Shown in pieces: positions 23,779-35,116 of a stretch of DNA of 64,000 nt. How positions within the stretch are numbered: position 1 is the stretch's first letter; each line of letters opens with the position of its first letter. The notes under the pieces were generated by a model, which was given only the letters and a program-made list of their open reading frames with translations, was not told where the DNA came from and searched no databases. A program made the translations under genes and the position numbers. This stretch comes from Heterohyrax brucei (Eukaryota; Chordata; Mammalia; Hyracoidea; Procaviidae): contig CM053166.1 in NCBI GenBank assembly GCA_028571685.1, positions 59,792,111-59,856,110 on the forward strand, in the 5' to 3' direction.

Positions 23779-23848
23779 ATATACATACACACACACATGC
23801 ACACACACATACACATATATATGCATACACACACATAGCTAGCTAGCT
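23779..23848. repeat. (CA)n/(TA)n-rich simple repeat
   Basis: Interrupted CA units with TA units, then a short AGCT-AGCT stretch at about 23,836-23,848. Confidence 0.9.
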
Positions 23849-23850
23849 AC

Positions 23851-24020
23851 ATGGAGCCCTGGTGATGCAGTGGCTTAAGAGCTTGGCTACTAACCAAAAG
23901 TTGACAGTTCGATACCACCAGCTACTCCTTGGAAACCCTATGGGGCAGTTCTACTCTGTCCTATAGGGTTGCTATGAATTAGAATCAACTTGACAGCAAT
24001 GAATTTATTTATTTATTTAA
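23851..24020 (+). mobile_element. AfroSINE with (TTTA)n end
   Basis: Well-kept SINE: GGAGCCCTGGTGATGCAGTG head, CAGTTCGATACCACCAGC B-box region, GGAAACCCTATGGGGCAGTT body, GTTGCTATGAATTAGAATCA tail, then TTTATTTATTTATTTA. Confidence 0.93.
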
Positions 24021-24049
24021 AATCTATACATATATATGTATACCACCAA

Positions 24050-24216
24050 GAAAAAGGTACAGGGAGCATAGTTCATTCTTTGAACCCAAGGTCCCTGTGC
24101 TGACAAGTTACTTTGCCAAGGGCCAATAAATGTCAAGGACCTTCCTTCATGGCTGACAGAGAGAGAAAGCTTTCTCCAGGAGCTGGTGCCCTGAATTCAA
24201 ACTTTTAGCTTAATAA
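24050..24216 (+). mobile_element. Possible MaLR-type LTR fragment
   Basis: GAAAGCTTTCTCCAGGAGCT and CCTGAATTCAAACTTTTAGC resemble 36,525-36,585 of the solo LTR at 36,201. The rest is too diverged to align by eye. Confidence 0.4.
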
Positions 24217-24232
24217 GACTATTAGAGCCCCA

Positions 24233-24323
24233 CCCATATGTCAGTTTGTTGTACTGTGGAGGCTTGTGTGTTACCATGAAGCTGGAAGCTATGCCAACAA
24301 TATTCAAATACTGGCAGTGTCAC
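24233..24323 (+). mobile_element. RTE LINE copy 3, 5' end (part 1)
   Basis: TATGTCAGTTTGTTGTACTG then ATGAAGCTGGAAGCTATGCC is the RTE 5' end. It ends at the LTR target site GTCAC (24,319-24,323) and continues at 24,842. Confidence 0.88.
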
Positions 24324-24836
24324 TGTCTTGGTTATCTAGTGCTGCTATAACAACGGAAATAGCACCAATGAATGGCTCAAACAAGAGAAATTTACTCTCT
24401 CACAATCTAGTAGACTACAAGTCCACACTGAAGATGTCAGCTCCAGGGAAAGGCTTTCTGTCTCTGGTGACTCTGTAGGATTGTCCTTGTTATCAATCAT
24501 CCCTTGTGTATGGAAGCATCTCAACTCAGGAACCTCAGGTCCAAGAGATGTGCTGTGCTTCTTGCACTGCTTTCTTGGTGGTGGGAGGTCCCCATGTTCC
24601 TCTGCTTGTTGATCTCTTTTATATCTCAAATAGATAGGCTTATGACATTATCTAATTCTGTAGACTTTAACAATATAACTGCCATTAATCTATCTCATTT
24701 CATCATACTGATAGGATTTTTGACACATAGGGAAGTCATATCAGTTGACTAAATGATAGACAATTATAAAATGCAGGGAGTCATGATCTAGCCAAGTTGA
24801 GAGATGTTTTTAGTAGATATAATTCAATCTGTGACA
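24324..24836 (-). mobile_element. Solo LTR, ERVL-MaLR-like, 5-base target duplication GTCAC
   Basis: A 513-base block begins TGTCTTGG, ends CTGTGACA and is flanked by GTCAC at 24,319-24,323 and 24,837-24,841. On the minus strand it starts TG and ends CA, like an LTR, and resembles the LTRs at 36,201 and 59,965. It cleanly interrupts RTE 5' sequence, and the 5-base duplication fits the ERVL/MaLR class. No internal retroviral gene is present. Confidence 0.88.
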
Positions 24837-24841
24837 GTCAC

Positions 24842-25030
24842 CCATGACAGAAATTTTCACTGAGCTTCCCAACTAAGACAGACTAGGAAGAAGGACCTGA
24901 GGGTCTACTTCTAAAAAAAATTAGTCAGAGTAAACCTTATGAATAGCAACAGAGCATTGTCTGATATGGTGACAGAAGATCAGCTCCTCAGGTTGGAAGG
25001 CACTCACAATATAGCAGAGGAAGATCTGCC
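24842..25030 (+). mobile_element. RTE LINE copy 3, 5' end (part 2)
   Basis: Resumes the RTE 5' region after the LTR: GAGCTTCCCAACTAAGACAG, ATTGTCTGATATGGTGACAG. It stops at about 25,030, where minus-strand RTE sequence begins. Confidence 0.88.
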
Positions 25031-25034
25031 TACT

Positions 25035-26140
25035 CAAAGTAGTTGTTGATAGTGACCTTATGTACAACAGAACCAAACAATGCCTGGTCCTGTGCCATTC
25101 TCACAATCCTTGTTATGTTTCAGCCCATTGTTGTACACACTGTGTCAATCAATCTCACTGAGGGTCTTCCCCTTTGTTGCTGACCCTCTGCCAGATATGA
25201 TGTCTTTCTCCAAGGACTTATCTCCCCTGATAACATGTTGAAAGTATTTGAGACAGAGTTCTGCCAACCTGGCTTCTAAAGAGTGTTCTGGTCATACTTA
25301 TTCTAAGACAGATTCGTGCATTCCTTTGACAGTCCATAGTATATTCGATATTCTTCACCAATACCACGATACAAAGGTGTCGCCTATGCCATATTCCTTA
25401 TTCATCATCCAGGTTTTGCATGCATATCAGACAATTGAAAACACTAAGATTGGGTCAGGCACACCTTAGTTTTCAAGGTGGCACCTTTGCTTTTCAACAG
25501 TTTAAAGAAGTCTTTTGCAGCCAATTTGCTCAATGCACAGTGTGTCCTTTAATTTCTTGACTACTGCTTCCATGGATGCTGATTGTGGATCCAAATGAAA
25601 TGAAAACCTTGACAACTTCAATGTGTTTATCATAGTGTTGCTTATTGGTCTAGTTGTCAGGATTTTTGTTTTCTTTATGTTGAGGAACAATCCATACTGA
25701 AGACTATAGTCTTTGATATTCCTCAGTAAGTGCTTCAAGTTTTCTTCACTTTTAGCAAACAAACTTGTATCATCTGCATAATGTAGCCTGTTAATGAGTG
25801 TTTCTCTAATCTTGATGCCTTGTTCTACCTCATACAGTTCAGCCTATAAGATTATTTGTTCAGGATACAGACTAAATAGCTATAGCCTGACTCACAACTT
25901 CCCTGATTCTCAATATGTAATATCCTCTTGTTCTGTTCAAATGACTCTCTCTTGATCTATGTACAGGTTCCTCATGAACGCAATTAAGGGTTCTGTAATT
26001 CCTACTCTTCACAATGTTGTCCTTGATTTGTTATGATCCTCACAGGCAAATGCCTTTGTATAGCCAGTAAAACACAGGTAAACATCCTCCTGGTATTCTC
26101 TGCTTTTAGCCAGGATCCATCTGACATCAGCAATGATACG
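25035..26140 (-). mobile_element. RTE LINE copy 4, 3' 1.1 kb, minus arm of a head-to-head pair
   Basis: The RTE 3' end lies at the left (near 25,035) and the sequence runs back to the reverse transcriptase start at 26,140. The polymerase box at 25,769-25,780 reads YADD. Frames are broken; 25,502-25,762 is the longest piece. It meets a plus-strand RTE at about 26,140, forming an imperfect palindrome. Confidence 0.9.
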
Positions 26141-27108
26141 GATAAGGAACCACCAGAAATTCAAACAGATTTAGAAGAGGACATGGAACCAGGAATTTCA
26201 TTGCTTATGTCAGATGAATCCTGGCTGAAAGCAGAGAATACCAGAAAGATCTTTGCCAATGTTATATTGACTATGCAATGACATTCAACTGTGTGTATCA
26301 TAACAAGTTATGGACAACATTTCAAAGAATAGAAATTCCAAAACACTGAATTGTGCTCATGAGGAACTTGCACATAGATTAAGAGGCAGTTGTTCAAATA
26401 GAACGAGGGGATATGTCAGGACGTGTGAGTCAGAGTTGTATCCTTTTACCATACTTATTCAATCTGTATGATGGCACTTGGCTTTTGGCTTGGCTATGTT
26501 GAGAAAATAAACCATGAACTGGACTATACGAAGAAAAATGGAGCATCAACATTGGAAGAAGACTCATTAACAACATGTGTTATGCAAATGATACAACCTT
26601 GCTGGAAGTGAAGAGAACTTGAGGTACTTACTGATGAAGATCAAAGACTACAGCTTTTAGTACGGATTACACTCCAGCATAAAGGAAACAAAAATCCTGG
26701 CAACTAGACTAATGAGCAACAACGTGGTAAAGAGACTGAAGTTGTCAAGGATTTCATCTTACTTGGATCCACAATTAATACCCATGGAAGCAGCAGTCAA
26801 AAAAATCAAAGAATGCCTTACTTTGGGAAAATCGGCTGCAAAAGACCTCTTTAAAGTGTTGAAAAGCAAAAATGTCACCCTAAAGACTCAGTTGTGCCTG
26901 ACCCAAGCCTTGGTGTTTTCAATCACCGCATATGTATGCAAAAGCTGGATGATTAATAAGGAAGACGGAATAACTGACATTTTTAAATTGTGGTGTTGTC
27001 CAAGAATATTGAATATACTATGGACTGCCAAAAGATTAAACAAATCTGTCTTGGAAGAAGTTATTATTAGAATACTCCTTAGAAAAAATGGTGATGAGAC
27101 TGGTATCA
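26141..27108 (+). mobile_element. RTE LINE, plus arm of the head-to-head pair (reverse transcriptase to C-terminus)
   Basis: Starts slightly upstream of the minus arm, in a block reading EIQTDLEEDMEPGIS, then runs through the polymerase box (YAND at 26,581-26,592, one Asp lost) to the C-terminal domain (26,712-27,108). It may be the continuation of copy 3, with about 1.6 kb missing between. A short SINE tail lies inside at 26,467-26,490. Confidence 0.88.
26467..26490 (+). mobile_element. Micro SINE-tail insertion in RTE
   Basis: ATGGCACTTGGCTTTTGGCT is absent from other RTE copies and matches SINE 3' ends. TATG occurs on both sides. It breaks the RTE frame just before the polymerase box. Confidence 0.6.
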
Positions 27109-27113
27109 TATAG
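26712..27113 (+). pseudogene. RTE ORF C-terminal fragment
   Basis: A 133-codon open frame, the longest RTE frame in the window, covers the region after the polymerase box. It contains SRISSYLDPQL, ECLTLGKSAAKDLFKVLKSK and RILNILWTAKRLNKSVLEEV blocks. The last residues run past the RTE homology into SINE sequence. It carries no catalytic site and is a remnant. Confidence 0.8.
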
Positions 27114-27240
27114 TGTCTCACAGTGATGCTATAGGACAAAGTGGAACTGCCCCATGGGGTTTCCAAGGAGCAATTGAAGGATTCAAACTGCCAATCTTTT
27201 GGCTAGCTGTTGAAATCTTAACCACAGTGCTACTGGAGCT
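27112..27240 (-). mobile_element. AfroSINE
   Basis: Minus-strand SINE: GTGATGCTATAGGACAAAGT tail side, GGGGTTTCCAAGGAGC body, head TCTTAACCACAGTGCTAC. Confidence 0.85.
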
Positions 27241-27596
27241 AACTAAGGGTCTTAGCTACATCATTATTCTGATGTTTAAAATCTGAACCTTTCCAAATGA
27301 AACAGAAATTTCTATCTTTAGAAAGCAAATAAGAAAACAGAAGCCAAGGTCAAAGGAAGAAGAGGCAAGTGTAAGGACTCACCAGGGTGAGTCATAGGTA
27401 TTGTCTATATTTCTCTCTCAAAAGACGCACTTAATAGAGTTTCATTGCATGCATGAATGTATGAATGAATATATATTATATAGTTTATACTTAGAATTGA
27501 TGGAGTTGTACTTTTAAGTAGGTAAATGGATGTATCCCATCCCATGGGAGTCCTCCCTTTACAGTTTCAACCCAGTGTGCTAGGATATTGCAATAC
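27241..27596. other. Unique sequence between RTE fragments
   Basis: No gene or repeat recognised, apart from short GAATGTATGAATGAAT-like runs near 27,455. Confidence 0.5.
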
Positions 27597-27885
27597 ATAT
27601 GATATTGCTTAGAAATGAGAATAGTGAGACTCTGACTCAATTACTTTAGACTCATCAGGAAAGATCAATCACTGGAAAAGGACATGGTGTTTAGCAAAGT
27701 AGAGCACCAATTAAAGTGAGAGAAACCCTCAGAGAAGTTTATTGACACAACAGCCATAGCAATGGATACAAACATACCAACAATACTGAAGATGGCATAG
27801 GATCAAGCAACATTTCATTCTGTTATACATAAGGTCACCAACAGATGGAGCTGACTCCATAACACCTAACAATAACAAATTGTTG
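27597..27885 (+). mobile_element. RTE LINE 3' end
   Basis: TTGCTTAGAAATGAGAATAG, CACTGGAAAAGGACATGG, TTGACACAACAGCC and the terminal GGAGCTGACTCCATAACACC-AACAATAACAA tail match the RTE 3' end. Its first 35 bases overlap homologous sequence at 27,062-27,101, so it is not a simple continuation of that arm. Confidence 0.85.
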
Positions 27886-28986
27886 AGCTGGAAATACTCA
27901 CTGTACAATTCTTAACTGCAGAAGGGCCTTCTGGGTTGGGCATGGTCATAACTGATACATCAGTGGCCCCCTTGTCTGTGGTCTCCTCTGTGGGTATGTT
28001 TTTCTCCATCCCACCTTTTACCCTACAACTGATTTTCCAGAATGTTACACAATTTTCTCAGCTTGCTCATCTATGTTGCTTCCTAGGGTGCTTCTCAACC
28101 CCAGATCCTTCCTTACTGCCCTCAAAAAAGACTCTTGAAAATCCTATCAGACAAGTGAAGAGTAGAAGCTATAACTATGGAATAAACCCATTTGATATAG
28201 AGAAAAATAAATCCAATTCCTGGCAAAACTTGACAGGCACGTGCTCATGAACATCAGTAACAGGGCTATGAATTTGCTTACTAGCTGTTTTACTTGCTGT
28301 AGCCAAGCTTACTTGCTGTGGGAATTGCTTTAATTTTGCAAGCTGTGGCAGACCTGCAAAAACATACTCTATTATGCAAGACATAGGCCCCAATTAATGT
28401 TTCACCCATTGTGTGTGGCTTCTGACAGTTCTCTTGACTTGTTACGATCATAAGTGTGAAGCTCTGGGCGTTTCGGTTAAACTATTTTCTGACATGCAGC
28501 TTAATATTTTTTGTTCTAAAATCTTACCTTCTATTGAAAGAATTTTAAAGTATTGTCTTTATATGGTGACTACAACATAAACCTGGCTTTGTTTCACACA
28601 CACACACACATACACACACACCCCTTCTTTATAAGTGTCAGGTATACCCATTCTTGCCTATTTTGGTTACTGCCTTAAAGATCAATCTGTATCTGATAAG
28701 TAATCAAATAAACATATAGTTTTGAATAAAAGAAGTATTCACCCAATGGACATGTATAGAGGAAAGAGCAAAAAAGTCAGCAGTTAACACATAAACATAA
28801 AAGCTGAAAACTGATCTCATGCAAATGGTTGGTACTAGTAGGGATGATAAAGCCAGAAATAGACTGATTGTGGCTACTTAAAAATACCAGATTGCAGCAG
28901 ACATTATTAAAGTCCTACTCACATCTCTTCACCAGTTCTACCTATAGTGAGATCAGTAACCAACTGCAACAAGTTTATGCTGACTT
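27886..28986. other. Unique region with a short (CA)n, no gene recognised
   Basis: A (CA)n stretch at 28,596-28,622. A plus frame (27,936-28,250) and a minus frame (28,175-28,393) have no recognised domain. Confidence 0.5.
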
Positions 28987-29010
28987 GGAGGTGGAACCAA
29001 GATGGCAGAG
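28987..29010 (+). promoter_or_regulatory. L1 5' end with YY1-like site
   Basis: The L1-D 5' end carries GGAACCAAGATGGCAGAG. CAAGATGGC matches the YY1-binding consensus, which helps position transcription start in human L1. Whether it is bound here is inference. Confidence 0.55.
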
Positions 29011-29362
29011 TAGCCAGAAGCTTCCGGTGATCCCTCTAACAACAAAGACTCAGAAGAACAAAATAATCCATTACATATGACATCCTAGGAGCTCTGGACA
29101 TCAAAAGTAGAGAAATCAGACTGAGGAATGAGGAAGGGAGAGTAGGTCCAGAAGTATACAGGAATTGTGAGACAGGACCCCCGAGGAACTGCTGCAGTCA
29201 GCGTTGTGAGCAGAGCAGTACCAGTTGGATGGCATTCTCCTCAGCAGGATAATCCATTTGTGGGTCCAGAAGCAGTGAAAAATAGCACTAGATTGTCAAA
29301 GCTAAGACTTCATGTGGATCTAAACCTTTCCTTGGGGATAATCCTCCTTTCCTTCTCCCAGG

Positions 29363-29535
29363 AAAACCCTGGTGTTATACTGGTTAAGTGCTGCATCTGC
29401 TAACCAAAAGGTCGACAGTTCAAATCCACTGTACACTCCTTGAAAACTTTATGGGGCAGTTATACTCTGACCTATAGTGTCACTATGAGTCAGAATCAAC
29501 TCAGTGGCAGTGGGTTTGGGGTGGGCTTTTTTCCC
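29363..29535 (+). mobile_element. AfroSINE in L1-D 5'UTR
   Basis: GGAAAACCCTGGTGTTATAC head, AAGGTCGACAGTTCAAATCC, GTGTCACTATGAGTCAGAAT tail, GGGTTTGGGGTGGGC end. It lies between blocks of L1 5'UTR. Confidence 0.9.
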
Positions 29536-30165
29536 CCAGAGCTTCCTCTGCCCTTCTATGCACTGTGCCCTGCTCTGGAGTCAGATGTCATTAACTAAGC
29601 TGAAAGTAGGACTCCTTAAGCCTGTCCTGAACCATTCTCCAAGAATCAGAAAAAGGAACAATTTAATAAACTGGGGAGAGAGGGAAAAAAATTCTGCCAA
29701 CTTCGCTGAGCCTGAAATGCAGGCAGAAAGTGTTCTTTTACCTAGATTCAGACATAAGGGGACATGCCATCCTCACAGGCACTCAGAGATGGCTGTTAGC
29801 CCCCTGCCTTTCTCAGTGTCTGCAGCCAGATACCTGTGCCTACAAGAATTAACCCTGACAATCTAGGACAGTAGGTGGGAGCTTATACCACACACTTGAT
29901 GACTGACTACTTGGACAGCCGAGCTGAATCTGTACAAATAAAAGTAAATGGACTCTTCAGCTCACATGTCTAATAACATCTCTAATCACATGGTGACAGG
30001 ACATTAGAACTTCAAAGGCAACAATAACTAAACTATCACACAAGACCAACCTATTTGGACATCTCAAAACAAGATAAAACAAATAGGCAAACAGAAAATA
30101 AATACAGTATACTGATGGCTCAGAGAGAATGATCAGTTTCAAATAACTTAAAGAGGCAGACCACA

Positions 30166-30540
30166 ATGGCTTCAAAAGCTCCAAACACAAAAAAATCAAG
30201 AAATTTTCCAGAGGGAGAGAAGTTCCTGGAATTATCAGAAGTAGAATACAAAAGATTAATACTTAGAACTCTATAAGAGATAAGGAAGGAGATGAGACAA
30301 AATGCAACAGAACATAGTGACAAACTAAACAGACTGCAAGAAGGCATACAGTGGCAAGAATTAGAAATTCAGAAAATTGGTAATAAAATTACAGATTTAG
30401 ACAACTCAACAGAAAGTCAAAAGAGAAGAATTGAGGCAATGGAAGACCGAATTAGTGAGATTGAAGGTAAAGCACATAATATCAACATATTTAAGGAAAA
30501 ATCAGATAAAAGAATTAAAAAAATCAAGAAACACTGACGA
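30166..30540 (+). pseudogene. L1-D ORF1 N-terminal part
   Basis: From ATG 30,166 the frame reads MASKAPNTKKSRNFPEGEK, then a TAA at codon 37 (30,274) in the same frame. It continues from 30,277 with RKEMRQNATEHSDKLNRL and coiled-coil heptads up to RRIEAMEDRISEIEG. This is the N-terminus and coiled coil of L1 ORF1p, which trimerises and coats L1 RNA. The RNA-binding domains are deleted at about 30,540. Confidence 0.8.
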
Positions 30541-30660
30541 CAAACACTAAGTCTGAATTATAAGAAATACTAAAGGGAATCCTTTTGTTAGAAAATCAAT
30601 AACACCAGGTAACAACCCATGACCACAACACAGAACAGAGCAATTCGATTTCAACTCAAA

Positions 30661-30720
30661 TAGCCAAAAGCCAACTGCCATAGAGTTGGATCCGACTCAT
30701 GGTGACCCTAGGGGCCAGGG
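30661..30720 (-). mobile_element. AfroSINE 3' fragment in L1-D
   Basis: AACTGCCATAGAGTTGGATC then GACTCATGGTGACCCTA is a short minus-strand SINE tail in the L1 inter-ORF region. Confidence 0.8.
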
Positions 30721-31105
30721 TCAACCCAGATAAGGGAATCACAAAAATAATAATAGGCAAAACATTGAAAATAGGTAAACAGATGTCATTATGTAAACAT
30801 TATAACAAAAAAGAGTGACTTAAAAGAAAATGCAGCATAGTTTTGCATAAGGAGAGGAAGTCAAGGTGATACAAAGAAATTAAAAATAGGTTTAAATTAG
30901 AAAAATGGGTGTACATATTAAGGTAAGCACAAAGGAAATTATCAATCACACAAATCAAAATAAAAAACAAGAAATACATGAAATCTTAGAAAATATAAAA
31001 CAACTAACATCAAAAAAGATAAAAACCTCAGCACAGAAAATTAAAAGGAACAAAGGAATTGTTTACAACACACACAAAATGACGTCAAAATTACAGAACT
31101 AAACA

Positions 31106-33530
31106 CATAACTGTCAGTTATCATGCTAAATGTAAATGATTTAAACACATCAATGAAGCAACAGAGAGTGGCACACTGGATTAAAAACAAAAACACAACC
31201 TAACTACAAGCTGCTTTGAGGGTACGTATCTTAGACTTAAAGACATGAATATACTAAAACTCAGAGGGTAGAAAAAGAATATCAAGCTAGCAACATTCAG
31301 AAAAGAGGAGTGTCAATATTAATCTCTAATAAAATAGACTTTGAAGTAAAATCTAGCACATTGGATGAGGAAAGACACTATTAATGAATAAAATCTCAAT
31401 ATTCCAGGAGGACACAACCATATTAAATATCTATGCACCCAAATAAATAAAACTAATTGTAACTGCATTAAAACAGAAATAGACAGCTCCACAATAACAG
31501 TAGGTAACTTAAACACACCATTTTCAGTGAAGGACAGAACATCCAGAAAAACTCAATAAAGACAAAGAAGATCTAAATGTCACAACCAACCTGACCTCTT
31601 AGACATGTACAGAACACTGCACCCAAACAGCAGCTAAGTACACTTTCTTTTCCAATGCACATGGATCATTCTTCAGACTGATCACATGTTAGGCCACAAG
31701 GCAGTCCTTAAAAAAATTCAAAGTATTAGATTATTACAAAGCATTTTTTCAGACCATAAAGCCAGAAAAAGCAGAAATCAATAACAGAAAAAGAAAGGAA
31801 CAGTTCAACACAGAAACTGAACCACACCTTGCTTAAAAACTACTGGGTTATGGAAGAAATCAAGGAAAGAATAAAGAAATTCATAGAATCAAATGAGAAT
31901 GAAAATACATTCTACCAGAAGCTTTGAGACACAGCAAAAGCAATATTTAAAGGTTCATTTATCTCAGTAAATGCCAATATCCAAAAAGAAAAAAGAGTCC
32001 CAAGTGAAGAATTAGTCCTGCAACTCAAACTAGTAGAAATAGAACAGTGAAAGAAGCCTTCTGCCACCAGAAGAAAGCAAATGATAAAAATGAGAGCAGA
32101 GCTAAACGAATTAGAGAATAAAAGAAATGATTGAAAGAGTTAACAAGACCAAAAGCTGTTTCTTTGAAAAGTTCAACAAAATGATAAAGCATTGGTCAAA
32201 CTGACCAAAGAAAAATACAGAAGAGGAAGCAAAAAACATGAATAAGAAATTAATTGGATGATGTTACAGCAGACTAAACTGAAATTAATAAAATCATAAC
32301 AGAATACTATGAAAATTTGTACTCTAATAAATTTGAAAAGCTAGAGAATAAGGACAAATTTACAGAAACCCACTATCTACCTAAACTAAAACAAACAGGA
32401 ATAGAACAGCTAAATAAACCCATCATGAAAGAAAAATCTGAAAAGTATTTTAAAAATCTCCCAATCAGAAAAAGCCCTGGCCAGGACAGCTTCACTGGAG
32501 AATTCCACCAAACTTTTAGAGAAAAGTTAGCACCATTATTAATTAAAGCATTTCATACTAGAAAAGGATGGGATACTCCCAAATTCATTCTAAGAAATCA
32601 GCATAACACTCATACTAAAACCAGATTAAGACAATCCATAAAAGGAAAATTACAGACCAATATCTCTAATGATCTTTGATACAAAAATCCTCAACAAGAT
32701 TCTAGCCAATAGAATGCAACAGTATAATAAAATAAAACCTCTCTATGACCAAGTAGCATTCATCCTAGGGATGCAGGGATGATTCAACATTAGAAGAACA
32801 ATGTAATCAACCACATAAAACAAAAGACAAGAACCACTTGATTTTATCGATTGATGCAGAAAAGGCATTTCACAAATCCAGCACCCATTCATATTAAAAA
32901 CTCTCAGCAAAACGAGAAGGGAAATATCTCAACATAATAAGGGACATCTATGCAAAGCCAACAGCCAACATCATCCTAAATGAAGAGAGTCTGTCAGCAT
33001 TCCCCTTGAGAACAGGAACAAGACAAGGATGTCCATTGTCACCACTCTTTTTCAACATTGTCCTGGAGATTGTAGCCAGAGCAGTCAGGCAAGATAAAGA
33101 AATAAAGGCATCCAAATTGGTAAGGAAAAAGTCAAAGTATCTCTATTTGCATATGATATTGTCTAATACACGAGAAACCCTCAGGAATCTACCAAAAAAC
33201 TACTGGAACTAACAGAAGTTTCAGCAAATTATCAGTATATAAGACAAACATACAAAAATTGTTGGATTCCTCTATGCCAACAAAAAGAATGTCAAAGAAA
33301 CCAAATGAGATCTGCATATGTGAAGAAACCTACCTTGCTCATGGATAGGAAGACTCAACACTTGAAAACACCTATTCTACCCAAAGAGATCTATAGATAC
33401 AATAAAATCCCAGTACAAATTCCAAAGGCCTTTTTTTAATGTGATGGAGAAACAAACCAGGTAAGTATTAATAAAGAAGAAGAACAAAGTGGGAGGCCTC
33501 ACAATATCTGACTTTAAAAGCTATTACATT
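31106..33530 (+). pseudogene. L1-D ORF2 remnant (endonuclease and reverse transcriptase)
   Basis: Endonuclease homology runs through 31,106-31,800 with many stops. The linker and reverse transcriptase follow: 32,317-32,679 (with KSPGQDSFTGEF) and 33,006-33,212 (with [20 protein letters not shown]). At about 33,140-33,160 the polymerase box reads FAYD instead of FADD. The rest of the thumb and C-terminus is deleted after 33,530. No function is expected. Confidence 0.85.
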
Positions 33531-34654
33531 GTCATGGAATACTATGCACTGATAAAGGACAAAGATGATCTTGGGAAACAACATGGAGCAACCTGGAAGC
33601 CATTATGCTAAGTGAAATTAATCAGTTCCAAAGGACAAACATTATATAAGACCACTATTATAAGTACTCAATAAAGTGTTTAAACACAGATTCTTTGATG
33701 GTTACAAGGATAGGGAAGCAGTCAGAGGGGTGTTCACTGACTAGATAGTAGACAAGACAGAATTCTGTTAGGTGAAGGGAGTAATGGCATGCGGTAGAAG
33801 TGAGGTCAGCACAGCTGGACTAAACCAAAGGCTAAGAGTTCTCATGAATACATCAATACTTTGAAGGACAGAGTACCAAGGACAGGGGTCTTGGGACTAC
33901 AGTTTTAGGGGACATCTAGGTCAATTAGCACAATAAAGGTTTCTTTAAGAAAGTATTCTGCATCCACTTTGGTGAGTGGTATCTGGGGTCCTAAAAGCTA
34001 GCAAACAGCCATCAAAGTAGCATCACTTAGTCCTAAGCACATGGAGCAGAGCATGAAAGACATCAAAGATACAAGGAAAATATGAGCCCAAGAGACAGAA
34101 AGTGCCATGCAGTCCAGAGACTATATCAGCATGAGACCAGAAGTAGACGGTGCCCAGCCACCATCAGTGACTGCCCTGACAGGGAATGCAACATATAGTC
34201 TCTGACATAACTGGAGAAAAAATGGTGTGAATAACTAGAAATCTGTTAAAAGACCAGACCCAGTGGTCTGACAGACTACAGGGTCCCTCGAAGACATGGT
34301 CCCAGGACTATCATTTAGCCCAGAGTTAGAACTAGTCCTGAAGCCGACTCTTCAGACCAAAGTTAAACTGGAGTATAAAACACAGAGTAATGCTGGCCAA
34401 TAGTATATTTCTTGGCTTAAATATACATATGAGGCTGTCTGAGCAGCTGTTAGGCAGAGGTGCGATGAGAGAGTGGGTGGTATGGGAGCTTGTCGAATGG
34501 ACATGGGAAATACTGGGTGGAAAGGAGGAGTGTATTGTCACAGGGTGGGGAGAGCAGCTAGAGTTACATAGCAGTGTGTGTGCAAAGTTTTATGTGACAG
34601 ATTGACTTGGATTATAAACTTTCACTTAAAGCACAAAATATTTTGTAAAAGAAA

Positions 34655-34756
34655 TTTATTCTGACTCATGCTTCATAGGTACCTCCGGGTAGACTAAAAC
34701 CTCTAAACTTTTAGTTAGCAGCCAAGTACACTAACTGTACCACCCAGGGGTTCCAT
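34655..34756 (-). mobile_element. AfroSINE2 fragment
   Basis: GGTACCTCCGGGTAGACTAA then head TTAGTTAGCAGCCAAGTACA and CACCCAGGGGTTCC. Minus strand, directly after the L1-D tail. Confidence 0.75.
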
Positions 34757-34902
34757 GGTCCCCTAAAAGGTATGTGTATGTCCTAACCCCAAGAATTTGA
34801 GAATGTAACTTTGTTTAGAAAAAGGGTCTTTGCAAATGTAATTGAGTTAAAGATCTCGAGATGAGATCTTCCTGGGTTAAGTGTTGGTTCTAAATTCAAT
34901 GA

Positions 34903-35100
34903 CCACTTATTACTGGTGAGTTGATTCCAACTCATAGCAAACCTGTAGGACAGAGCAGAACTACCTCATAGGGTTTCCAAGGCTATAATCTATGTGGAAG
35001 TAGACTGCCACATCTTTCTCCCTCTGAAAAGCTGGTGGATTCGTACCACCAACTTTTCGGTTAGCAGCCAAGTGTTTAACCACTGTACCACTAAATCACC
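34903..35100 (-). mobile_element. AfroSINE (longer subtype) inside MLT1
   Basis: GAGTTGATTCCAACTCATAG tail, GGGTTTCCAAGGCTATAATC, CCACATCTTTCTCCCTCTG and head GGTTAGCAGCCAAGTGTTTA. Confidence 0.9.
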
Positions 35101-35116
35101 TTTTAATCTAATGATA

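Larger units (their letters stand above)
28987..34650 (+). mobile_element. L1-D LINE with 5'UTR, ORF1, ORF2 and 3'UTR (deleted copy)
   Basis: The only L1 here with a recognisable 5'UTR. Order: 5'UTR 28,987-30,165 (a SINE inside), ORF1 from 30,166, a jump at about 30,540 to the ORF1 tail, inter-ORF to about 31,105, and ORF2 31,106 to about 33,530. Then a second jump reaches the ORF2 end and the 3'UTR to 34,650, which ends in an AAAGCACAAAAT-type tail. Two internal deletions plus many stops make it dead. Confidence 0.9.

Noticed and set aside
27936-28393. Overlapping plus and minus frames in unique DNA
   Set aside because: No recognised domain, no convincing splice sites, and lengths expected by chance.
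28596-28622. CRISPR-like or structured repeat array
   Set aside because: It is a plain (CA)n run; nothing in the window has repeat-spacer structure.
29504-29866. 120-codon plus frame
   Set aside because: It spans a SINE tail and L1-D 5'UTR, so it is not a host gene.
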